From Candidatus Kariarchaeota archaeon (GTDB taxonomy: Archaea > Asgardarchaeota > Heimdallarchaeia > Heimdallarchaeales > Kariarchaeaceae), in NCBI GenBank assembly GCA_016839545.1, contig JAEOUB010000174.1, positions 1 to 6,093 of the forward strand: 6,093 bases of DNA. The letters are read 5' to 3'. Position numbers and translations under genes: made by a program. Below, piece after piece: positions 1 to 4,785 of the stretch. The notes below the pieces were generated by a model that saw nothing but the letters and a program-made list of their open reading frames with translations, did no database searches and was not told the DNA's origin. Positions within the stretch are counted from its first letter, which is position 1. Every line of letters begins with the position of its first letter.

Positions 1-20
1 GGTATATGTAGGATGGCAGT

Positions 21-111
21 GTGTACAATGTGATCCAAGACTGTATACAATGTGATCTATATATGTGTACACTGTATACATTCTTTTGTGCTATACTGTA
101 TACACTGTACA
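21..111. repeat. Cluster of TGTACA / TGTATACA palindromes (candidate operator array)
   Basis: Six short palindromes lie within about 90 bp: TGTACA at 22-27, 66-71 and 106-111, and TGTATACA at 42-49, 73-80 and 97-104. Four are joined by a single C into two composite sites, TGTACAcTGTATACA (66-80) and TGTATACAcTGTACA (97-111). These match each other as inverted copies at 14 of 15 positions, so the block could also fold as a hairpin. The first two sites share a downstream ACAATGTGATC (25-35 and 47-57). Centre-to-centre distances are 21, 23, 8, 24 and 8 bp, suggesting roughly whole-turn spacing. Such arrays are typical of cooperative binding by a dimeric regulator; the regulator is unknown. No gene inside the window is positioned to use it, so it probably controls a gene to the left. 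Confidence 0.55.
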
Positions 112-121
112 CATTATAAAG
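57..121 (-). promoter_or_regulatory. Candidate promoter region for a gene left of the window
   Basis: Two TATA-like boxes sit among the palindromes. TATATAT is at 58-64. TTATAAAG at 114-121 reads CTTTATAA on the minus strand. A minus-strand promoter makes most sense, because rightward transcription would run into the 3' end of the convergent methyltransferase gene and no supported rightward gene exists. With a box at 115-121 the palindromes would lie downstream of it, as repression sites often do. Direction is inferred only, since the target gene is outside the window. Confidence 0.3.
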
Positions 122-234
122 AGAAATACCACAGATCTGCCCTATTTTACCAAAATGTGCACGATCTGGCATGCCTGGATAGGAAAAGCATCAACCCCCA
201 CAACTCTGCAAATATGTATCTACAGGCTCTGAAA

Positions 235-1812
235 TTAGCGTTTACAGTAAAATGCCAGCTGTAGAACAGTGTCCGAGGAGGACTCGCCCACAGGGCCATT
301 TCTGGGCATTTCCACGACCTCAACGTCTGAAAAGCCCGAATCTTTGAATAGCGAGGTCAGAGAATCCAGGGAATGCCGATAGCGCAGCCCTTCTGATTGC
401 TCAATTGGCACCGAGGAGCCTACCGTCCGACCAAAAAATACGCCTCCCTCTCGCAGTAATACCAGCATGCGTTGAACCAGTGCTACTCCATCTGCATGGG
501 ATAGCAGATGAATCAGTGATCCGGCATGAATCACCCCAAATGTTGAGGCAAATTCAGTGAATTTACCATCTACAGCCTTTCTACCTTCAATTTTGATAAA
601 ATCATCAGTCAAGACATCAAAAACATGAAAATTGATAGTAGAGCTATCCTTGTCTCCAAATAATGTATTTCCGGCCTCTATAAAATCCCCATAAATATCG
701 AGACCATGCAGATTTTTTGCTCCAGAGAGGCTGAGCTGTCGTAAATCAGTGCCCATAAAGCAGGCAACATCCAAAACAGGTATTTCAGGCTCTGAAACCA
801 CAAGATTGACCACATCACTGTACCTGGGATGGGCCACAATGCGTGGATGAAGGAACCTGTAGCTTCTCATACAGTGATACCATTCTCTGAGCATCAGCTT
901 TTGCCATACTTTCAATGTACGGGCTTTGATCTCATCAATATCGAGATTTGCATACTGTGAGAATAGCGAGATTCCCGCTTCTGTCAGCTCTATTGCCGGT
1001 TTACGCAATCTCCATGTCTGTGTCTCACCATCGATCTGCTGGACTGGATCACTACCATAGTGGTGCAACACGGATTCCACGTCAAACCCAATCTCAGTAA
1101 CCAGGGATACAAATTCATCATGTGTGAACATGAAAAACGTGTTATCAGAGCTTTTACGCAGATAATACGGGATTTCCGGCTCTTTCCAATCGTCTCCATC
1201 GTCAGGACCGGGTTCCAGTGCCACCTCTCCCTCCTGTACCACCATCTGGTTGACATGCAGTACCACATTATGCGTTTGACCCTGTACAGGGACCATGATT
1301 CGCTGAATTACTGCATTTTTGCGTCTACGCAGCGGATTGTACCACAATTGCGAGGGTCGATGTATGGTTTGCACGAAAAACGAGCCCTCAGGCTTTAGAA
1401 GAATGAATATATGCCGCATCAGCTGTCTGGCAGCCTCAAAACTGCCCATATTGGCAATTGCATTGCCCAGCAGGATAGCATGATCGAAATAGGTGCCCTC
1501 AAACTGCTGTACAAGCTCAGCTTGCGTGCCATCCAGCACGAAAAACTGACAATTCTGCCCCTGAGGGTGTTCTTTAGCCAGATTATTGGCAAGTGAGATA
1601 AATGGCTCAGAAATATCAATCCCCACAGGCTGATACCCCATTTCTGCCAATCCCAGCGAGTGACGACCTGAGGAACAGGCAACATCCAGGACACTACCCC
1701 TAAATCCGTTAGCAGAATCAAAGAATTCCACGATTTTTGGTAGCTCACGCTTCAATCTAGCCTCCCAGTTGATCATCTGGTCATACATGATCGCCTGCTG
1801 GTCATCATTCAT
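235..1812 (-). CDS. Two-domain class I SAM-dependent methyltransferase (GSMT-like + fungal AusD/Trt5-like)
   Basis: A 525-residue protein, counted from the ATG at 1812. Domain 1 (about 1-265) opens with YDxMINWEARL near residue 10, followed by SAM motif I VLDVACSSG (41-49), GIDIS (64-68) and LGNAIANM (115-122). This layout is seen in glycine/sarcosine N-methyltransferase-like enzymes. Domain 2 (about 290-525) carries FLHPRI (320-325), motif I VLDVACFMG (346-354), LHGLDIY (368-374), IHAGSLIHLLSH (428-439), FFGRTVG (459-465) and RYRHSLDSL (477-485). That order of motifs recalls the fungal AusD/Trt5 methyltransferases of meroterpenoid synthesis. Both motif I copies keep the Asp and the last Gly but have Ala-Cys where DxGxG is usual. 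The substrate is unknown. The frame can extend to a GTG at 1920, but the extra 36 residues precede the family's normal start and would overlap the divergent gene. The gene ends with TAA. Confidence 0.88.
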   Translation of the reverse strand: MNDDQQAIMYDQMINWEARLKRELPKIVEFFDSANGFRGSVLDVACSSGRHSLGLAEMGYQPVGIDISEPFISLANNLAKEHPQGQNCQFFVLDGTQAELVQQFEGTYFDHAILLGNAIANMGSFEAARQLMRHIFILLKPEGSFFVQTIHRPSQLWYNPLRRRKNAVIQRIMVPVQGQTHNVVLHVNQMVVQEGEVALEPGPDDGDDWKEPEIPYYLRKSSDNTFFMFTHDEFVSLVTEIGFDVESVLHHYGSDPVQQIDGETQTWRLRKPAIELTEAGISLFSQYANLDIDEIKARTLKVWQKLMLREWYHCMRSYRFLHPRIVAHPRYSDVVNLVVSEPEIPVLDVACFMGTDLRQLSLSGAKNLHGLDIYGDFIEAGNTLFGDKDSSTINFHVFDVLTDDFIKIEGRKAVDGKFTEFASTFGVIHAGSLIHLLSHADGVALVQRMLVLLREGGVFFGRTVGSSVPIEQSEGLRYRHSLDSLTSLFKDSGFSDVEVVEMPRNGPVGESSSDTVLQLAFYCKR

Positions 1813-1834
1813 GACCCCGTTTTCGCCTAGATCA

Positions 1835-1841
1835 TCATAAA
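1835..1841 (-). promoter_or_regulatory. TATA-like box for the two-domain methyltransferase
   Basis: On the minus strand this reads TTTATGA and begins 29 nt before the ATG at 1812, the distance expected for an archaeal leaderless or short-leader promoter. No ribosome binding site lies just upstream of that ATG. The box supports the start at 1812 over the GTG at 1920, but the match is imperfect. Confidence 0.3.
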
Positions 1842-1922
1842 CTGTGCCTCCCTGCTCTGTAAAATCACACAGGACTGAGATAGAGGGCAAATACTGATAT
1901 TCTAGCACATCTAATGACACCT

Positions 1923-2171
1923 ATGAGCGATCAGCTGACATTCGTGGTATCCCCACACGTCATCGGTGCAGTCCTCGGATTTGCCATGTTCAACCTCTCT
2001 ATGGCTCTTACACAGAGTTTTATCATTGCCACAATTGCCCTGGTAGTGGTGTCTCTGGCATTCCCCAATTTCTACGTGGACCGCTCTCCTCGCTGTGTGT
2101 ACTGTTTTAACCGGGTAGCAACCGGAGCACAGTTCTGTCCACACTGTGGCAGAATACAGCCAGAAAGCTAA
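1923..2171 (+). CDS. Small two-pass membrane protein with C-terminal zinc ribbon
   Basis: An 82-residue protein not recognised as a named family. Two hydrophobic helices (about 10-30 and 31-49) are followed by a short basic linker and a zinc ribbon with C58, C61, C72 and C75 (CxxC-x10-CxxC, ending FCPHCG). The ribbon probably binds one zinc ion structurally and faces the cytosol, but its role is unknown. The start may be ATG 1923 or ATG 1914, three codons earlier. I prefer 1923 because a weak TATA-like GATATTC at 1896-1902 lies 21-27 nt before it. No Shine-Dalgarno sequence is visible for either. It is transcribed divergently from the methyltransferase at 235-1812. The next gene on the same strand has the same architecture, suggesting distant paralogues. 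Confidence 0.75.
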   Translation: MSDQLTFVVSPHVIGAVLGFAMFNLSMALTQSFIIATIALVVVSLAFPNFYVDRSPRCVYCFNRVATGAQFCPHCGRIQPES

Positions 2172-2257
2172 ATTTACTGACTTCAGGCTAAATTGAGGTA
2201 TTATCGTCCAGTTACAAAGAATTTCAGTGTGAAAAACTCGTGTGAAAGTCCAATTTC

Positions 2258-2264
2258 TTTAAAA
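2258..2264 (+). promoter_or_regulatory. TATA-like box TTTAAAA
   Basis: TTTAAAA starts 32 nt before the ATG at 2290, in the 118-bp gap after the preceding zinc-ribbon gene. Spacing fits an archaeal promoter with a very short leader. It suggests that the 2290-2667 gene has its own promoter. Confidence 0.4.
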
Positions 2265-2289
2265 TCGTCCAAAAAATGGGGTGGTAAGC

Positions 2290-2667
2290 ATGTCATTTGT
2301 CAATCAACTCAAAGAACCCCTGTTTGCAGCTACTGCCGTTGCAGTTGTTGTTGTTGGTGCCATCATCGGATTTGTCATTGCAGACCCTGAAACAGGCCCA
2401 AGTTTCGGTAATTTCGTCGTCGGAGGCCTGATCTCACTACTGGTTGTTGGTGGTATCTACGTCCTGTATGTTGACTATATCGAGAAACAGAAAAGCAATC
2501 TCGCCGAAATTGCCAAAGAAGACGAACTCAAGGCAAGAATCGCCGCTCAGGCAAAAGTGGAAGCGGAGAAAGGCAAGTGTATCAGCTGTCTGACAGAACT
2601 ACCCGCTGATGCTGAAAACTGTCCCAAATGTGGCTTTGCAGTCAAACACTACTCCACAGACGAATAG
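2290..2667 (+). CDS. Two-pass membrane protein with helical linker and C-terminal zinc ribbon
   Basis: A 125-residue protein of unknown function. Hydrophobic helices lie at about 11-31 and 40-62. They are followed by a charged Ala/Glu/Lys-rich helix (about 63-95), possibly a short coiled coil, and then a zinc ribbon with C97, C100, C111 and C114. A GTG at 2281 is in frame, but the ATG at 2290 is preferred because GGGGTGG ends 6 nt before it and can pair with the 3' end of 16S rRNA. The ribbon has the same CxxC-x10-CxxC spacing as the proteins at 1923-2171 and 4786-5388. The helical linker would hold the ribbon away from the membrane, which suggests binding to a partner. That is inference. Confidence 0.8.
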   Translation: MSFVNQLKEPLFAATAVAVVVVGAIIGFVIADPETGPSFGNFVVGGLISLLVVGGIYVLYVDYIEKQKSNLAEIAKEDELKARIAAQAKVEAEKGKCISCLTELPADAENCPKCGFAVKHYSTDE

Positions 2668-2698
2668 AACCATTCAATTCTATCAATTACGCCAACAG

Positions 2699-2716
2699 AA
2701 CAAATTGAACAAATTG
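2699..2716. repeat. Two tandem copies of AACAAATTG
   Basis: A perfect 9-bp tandem duplication in the 270-bp gap between the zinc-ribbon gene and the methyltransferase gene. A further AAC follows, and the neighbouring CAATT/GAATTG pieces are similar. No function is evident. Confidence 0.5.
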
Positions 2717-2860
2717 AACCAACTCTGACAGAATTGCAACTTATCCTGCCAACTCTCACCCTCAAGCAGGCAAAATACCTCCCGGTCTATCTATCCAGGC
2801 TCTTTTACCAAAATTATCTCTAGGTGTAACTAGTAATTATCAATACAATCAAGCAATTGG

Positions 2861-2866
2861 TATATG
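2861..2866 (+). promoter_or_regulatory. TATA-like box TATATG upstream of the methyltransferase
   Basis: TATATG lies in an A+T-rich stretch about 75 nt before the start codon at 2938. If used, transcription would begin near 2888-2892 and give a leader of about 45-50 nt, unlike the near-leaderless neighbours. Other A+T-rich stretches around 2810-2850 are possible alternatives. Confidence 0.25.
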
Positions 2867-2870
2867 AAAA

Positions 2871-2899
2871 GAGGGTGAGATGACCAGATCTCCACCTTT
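2871..2899 (+). promoter_or_regulatory. Imperfect hairpin ahead of the methyltransferase gene
   Basis: GGTGAGAT (2874-2881) can pair with ATCTCCACC (2888-2896) around a 6-nt loop, with one bulged C. Outer pairs including G-U wobbles can extend the stem to 2871/2899. It lies about 40 nt before the start codon. It could be a leader structure or an operator for a dimeric protein; the sequence does not decide. Confidence 0.3.
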
Positions 2900-2916
2900 C
2901 CCATAACTGACAAATA

Positions 2917-2926
2917 GGAGAGTGAG
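2917..2926 (+). promoter_or_regulatory. Purine-rich possible ribosome binding site
   Basis: GGAGAGTGAG precedes the ATG at 2938, but the GGAG core is 17 nt away, longer than usual. The GAG at the 3' end (2924-2926) is closer, at 11 nt. It is a weak candidate. The start itself is fixed by an in-frame TGA at 2923 with no earlier start codon. Confidence 0.3.
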
Positions 2927-2937
2927 TTGAGACAGAT

Positions 2938-3714
2938 ATGGATGATTCGGATCAAAAAGATCCCACCAAACGCTTTTCCAATCGTGTGGACGCCTATATC
3001 CGCTACCGGCCTGGATACCCACAGGCAGTGATCGACCTGCTGAAAAAGGAGTACGGCCTGTCTACAGAGCATGAGATTGCAGATATCGGTGCTGGAGTGG
3101 GTCACTCTGCCCTGCTGTTTGCCCCTCATGTGGCATATATCTACGGTATAGAGCCCAACGAGGAGATGTATAATGCACTGGTTGCACAGATGGCACAGAC
3201 TGCCAACTTTGCAGCACGCCTACAAGCTGCAGAAAATACCAATCTGGAAGCCCGTAGTGTTGATTTTATCATCTGTGCACAGTCATATCACTGGTTCTCA
3301 GAGCGTATGGCAAAGACCGAATTTGAGAGAATCATCAACGACGAGGGCTATATCGTGCTGATGTGGAATTCCAGAGATAGATCTTCAGCGTTTGGACAGG
3401 CATACGAGCAATTTCTGATGGATTATGCCGTGGATTACAAGGAAGTGGATCACTCACGGATTGGAGATGAGCAATTTGACTACCTGATGTCGACCTGGAA
3501 GAAATTTCAGTTTGACAACTCTCAAACTCTCGATCTTCAGGGTTTCCTGGGTCGATTCACCTCGTCCTCCTATGCTCCCGCACCCGGAACTGCAGCACAT
3601 TCCACCGCATCAGAGGCTCTGTCTGCAGTATTTGAGACATTCAGCCATACCACTGCCGATGGACCACGCATAGAGCTGCATTACACCACCGAGGTCATCA
3701 TTGGCAAGATCTAG
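2938..3714 (+). CDS. Class I SAM-dependent methyltransferase, small-molecule type
   Basis: A 258-residue single-domain enzyme of normal length for its family. The N-terminus has the family signature RFSNRVDAYIRYRPGYP (12-28). SAM motif I is IADIGAGVGHSALLFA (47-62), the acidic SAM-ribose loop is IEPNEEM (71-77), and SVDFIICAQSYHWF (107-120) is the usual post-II segment with a His-Trp-Phe ending. The C-terminal LQGFLGRFTSSSYAP (200-214) and the final TTEVIIGKI also recur in these proteins. They are annotated broadly as Methyltransf_11/25 or TAM/Crg1-like enzymes acting on small acids, lipids or quinone-like compounds. The substrate here is unknown. It is separated by about 270 bp upstream and 89 bp downstream from its same-strand neighbours and probably has its own promoter. 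Confidence 0.9.
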   Translation: MDDSDQKDPTKRFSNRVDAYIRYRPGYPQAVIDLLKKEYGLSTEHEIADIGAGVGHSALLFAPHVAYIYGIEPNEEMYNALVAQMAQTANFAARLQAAENTNLEARSVDFIICAQSYHWFSERMAKTEFERIINDEGYIVLMWNSRDRSSAFGQAYEQFLMDYAVDYKEVDHSRIGDEQFDYLMSTWKKFQFDNSQTLDLQGFLGRFTSSSYAPAPGTAAHSTASEALSAVFETFSHTTADGPRIELHYTTEVIIGKI

Positions 3715-3755
3715 ACAATCTGTACAATTTATCAAATGATCATAGTACATGCCTA

Positions 3756-3783
3756 ATTATATCTTGCAAGCAATACTGTATAA
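3756..3783 (+). promoter_or_regulatory. TATA-like boxes upstream of the anchored helical protein
   Basis: ATTATATC at 3756-3763 and TATAA at 3779-3783 both precede the GTG start at 3804. The nearer box lies 21-25 nt before the start and would give a nearly leaderless transcript. The farther one would give a leader of about 15-20 nt that could include CAGGGA (3790-3795) as a weak ribosome binding site. A TGTACA like those at 1-111 occurs at 3721-3726. Confidence 0.35.
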
Positions 3784-3803
3784 TGAAACAGGCAGGGAAC
3801 TAA

Positions 3804-4244
3804 GTGTTCACAGAAATTATTGACAAACTCAACTCAGATGGAAAATACCAGAATAATCCCAATCGGATCCTGGTCAACTGCCAGGAAATCTTTGTACGTG
3901 AATTTATGCGAAAAAGCTGGGAATACGACACTCACAACGAGATTAGTGAACTCAATCAGTTCATCGAGGAAAGCAGAGACGCATTTCATCAGCTAGCCAA
4001 GATCCTTGATCACGTCAAAGAGATAGAAAATTTGGATCTAGCCCGTCTGGAAGACTTTGAGACCAAATTCATCACCTTTGTCACCGAGATCTCCACTGCC
4101 ATCAGGACCATGGAGGATAGAAAAACCGGTTTGAAGAACCAGACAATCTTTGATCGCAACCTCAAGATGGCCAGATACACCTTTGTCACCACTATCTGTG
4201 CAGTCGGCCTCTCATTGCTGTCTATCTCTCTGGTTCTGTTCTAG
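3804..4244 (+). CDS. Helical protein with C-terminal membrane anchor, unknown function
   Basis: A 146-residue protein I do not recognise. Residues 1-120 are polar and highly charged, rich in Glu, Asp, Lys and Leu, and predicted mostly helical. Stretches around 45-105 have coiled-coil-like hydrophobic spacing. The only hydrophobic segment is the last 22 residues (about 125-146), ending in Phe at the stop codon. This is the topology of a tail-anchored protein, with the soluble part in the cytosol. The start is GTG at 3804: an in-frame TAA precedes it directly, and the next in-frame Met is residue 35, inside the helical region. A role as an adaptor or fusion-type membrane factor is possible, but nothing specific such as a SNARE core is demonstrable by eye. 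Confidence 0.72.
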   Translation: MFTEIIDKLNSDGKYQNNPNRILVNCQEIFVREFMRKSWEYDTHNEISELNQFIEESRDAFHQLAKILDHVKEIENLDLARLEDFETKFITFVTEISTAIRTMEDRKTGLKNQTIFDRNLKMARYTFVTTICAVGLSLLSISLVLF

Positions 4245-4289
4245 ATATTGAAGAATTACAGTTTCAAGCTTTGCCTGTCACAATTATGA

Positions 4290-4360
4290 GACATCGATTC
4301 TTTTCAGCCCTCAAGGGCGATATATTTTAGATGTAGAGCAGGTGTACCGTTTTGTCACAC
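4290..4360 (+). repeat. Bipartite repeat, copy 1
   Basis: The first half (4290-4316) contains CATCGATTCTTTTCAGCCC and then TCAAGG. The second half (4331-4360) is a 30-bp block identical to 4549-4578, with core GTGTACCGTTTTGTCACAC at 4342-4360. The two halves are 14 nt apart, as in copy 2. Within the core, GTGTACC and GTCACAC form an imperfect 7-5-7 inverted repeat, as expected of a dimer-binding site. Confidence 0.8.
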
Positions 4361-4405
4361 TTACAATCCCGCCAGACTAGCGATTATCGTACAGAATGTG
4401 ATGCA

Positions 4406-4448
4406 AAAACGTTTTCTCAATTTACCGATTTCTCGAAAACGTTTTCTC
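4406..4448. repeat. Two direct copies of AAAACGTTTTCTC, 30 bp apart
   Basis: Copies lie at 4406-4418 and 4436-4448. Each contains the perfect palindrome AAAACGTTTT; the second extends to GAAAACGTTTTC (4435-4446). The 30-bp spacing is close to three helical turns, which would put both sites on one face of the DNA. They sit between the two bipartite repeats. Confidence 0.6.
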
Positions 4449-4503
4449 CTGGTCAGATCTACAATTTCAAATAATTCACATACAGCCTCTATCAAACCAT
4501 ATT

Positions 4504-4517
4504 ATTTGATATCAAAT
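4504..4517. repeat. Perfect 14-bp palindrome ATTTGATATCAAAT
   Basis: This palindrome overlaps the left end of the second bipartite repeat. Copy 1 lacks it, because the corresponding bases differ. It could be an operator, or chance in A+T-rich DNA. Confidence 0.5.
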
Positions 4518-4578
4518 CTTTCCAGCCCTTAAGGAAATAATAATTGTTATGTAGAGCAGGTGTACCGTTTTGTCACAC
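4508..4578 (+). repeat. Bipartite repeat, copy 2
   Basis: It matches copy 1 at a constant offset of 218 bp. The first half (4508-4534) contains ATCTTTCCAGCCCTTAAGG. The second half (4549-4578) is identical to 4331-4360 over 30 bp. The 14-nt spacer differs in sequence but not in length, so the spacing seems to matter or the unit was duplicated as a whole and then diverged outside the two blocks. Confidence 0.8.
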
Positions 4579-4579
4579 C

Positions 4580-4602
4580 TACACATTCACCAGCAATGTG
4601 TA
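4580..4602 (+). repeat. Short hairpin TACACATT / AATGTGTA
   Basis: A perfect 8-bp stem (4580-4587 with 4595-4602) has a 7-nt loop, CACCAGC. It bridges the second full repeat and the partial third core. It may be a byproduct of GTGTAC-type motifs in both orientations. Confidence 0.4.
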
Positions 4603-4616
4603 CCTTTTTGTCACAC
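4598..4616 (+). repeat. Third copy of the GTGTACC...GTCACAC core
   Basis: GTGTACCTTTTTGTCACAC differs from the other two cores by one base and lies 38 bp after the copy-2 core. It lacks the upstream part of the 30-bp block. Conservation of just the dyad core suggests that this 19-bp piece is the functional unit. Confidence 0.65.
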
Positions 4617-4657
4617 TTTGAAAATATCCTACAGGAAACTGTGAAAGGATACAATAT

Positions 4658-4687
4658 GAGATATCGATTCTTTCCAGCCTCTGCAGG
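4658..4687 (+). repeat. Third copy of the first repeat half
   Basis: ATATCGATTCTTTCCAGCC (4661-4679) and flanks match the first half of copies 1 and 2; GAGA at 4658-4661 also matches copy 1. The expected 30-bp block 14 nt further on is missing. A GCAGGTGTA at 4683-4691 resembles its beginning but in the wrong place, so this copy is degenerate or rearranged. Confidence 0.55.
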
Positions 4688-4754
4688 TGTATTGTATGAC
4701 ATACTAACGCAATATAGTCATTTTTCAACCGTCTCTATATTCTCTACAGCGTGA

Positions 4755-4760
4755 TTTTAT
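4755..4760 (+). promoter_or_regulatory. TATA-like box TTTTAT for the four-pass zinc-ribbon gene
   Basis: TTTTAT lies 26-31 nt before the ATG at 4786, and no Shine-Dalgarno sequence is visible in between. This fits a leaderless archaeal transcript. A second candidate, TATATT, is near 4736-4741. Confidence 0.4.
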
Positions 4761-4785
4761 CAATGTCCAACACTTCAGTAGCATA

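Larger units (their letters stand above)
4245..4785. other. 541-bp intergenic region rich in repeats, no convincing gene
   Basis: No frame here encodes a plausible protein and no tRNA-like fold was seen. The stretch contains a bipartite repeat twice, a degenerate third copy of each half, two copies of AAAACGTTTTCTC, a perfect 14-bp palindrome and an 8-bp hairpin. The concentration of repeats between two same-strand genes suggests a regulatory region, a small RNA locus or remnants of a mobile element. Confidence 0.7.

Noticed and set aside
52..264. Rightward open frame of 70 codons
   Set aside because: It runs through the palindrome cluster, giving repetitive Cys/His/Tyr/Ile from TGTATACA, and overlaps the end of the methyltransferase gene. 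It shows no domain and no plausible composition.
990..1748. Several alternative frames on both strands inside the methyltransferase gene
   Set aside because: They are shadows of the well-supported 525-residue protein. Their translations are rich in Trp, Met, Cys and His and have no recognisable motifs.
1911..2144. Minus-strand frame opposite the first zinc-ribbon gene
   Set aside because: It is the antisense shadow of a gene with clear membrane helices and a zinc ribbon. The Cys/His richness comes from the opposite-strand codons.
2668..2937. A small gene in the 270-bp gap, including a minus-strand frame reaching 2830-3129
   Set aside because: The minus frame overlaps the methyltransferase start and has no motif. 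The rest of the gap has only short frames, with a 9-bp tandem repeat and a possible leader hairpin.
4331..4578. CRISPR array
   Set aside because: There are only two exact 30-bp copies, separated by 188 bp, plus a truncated core. Spacing is not regular and no cas gene is present.
4290..4687. Archaeal replication-origin ORB boxes
   Set aside because: TTTCCAG in the first repeat half recalls part of the ORB motif, but the following GGAAAC and G-rich element are missing and no Orc1/Cdc6 gene is nearby. An origin remains possible only on palindrome density.
4560..4754. 64-codon frame within the repeat region
   Set aside because: It starts with GTG inside the repeated 30-bp block, contains the third repeat copies in frame by chance, and has no domain, membrane segment or ribosome binding site.
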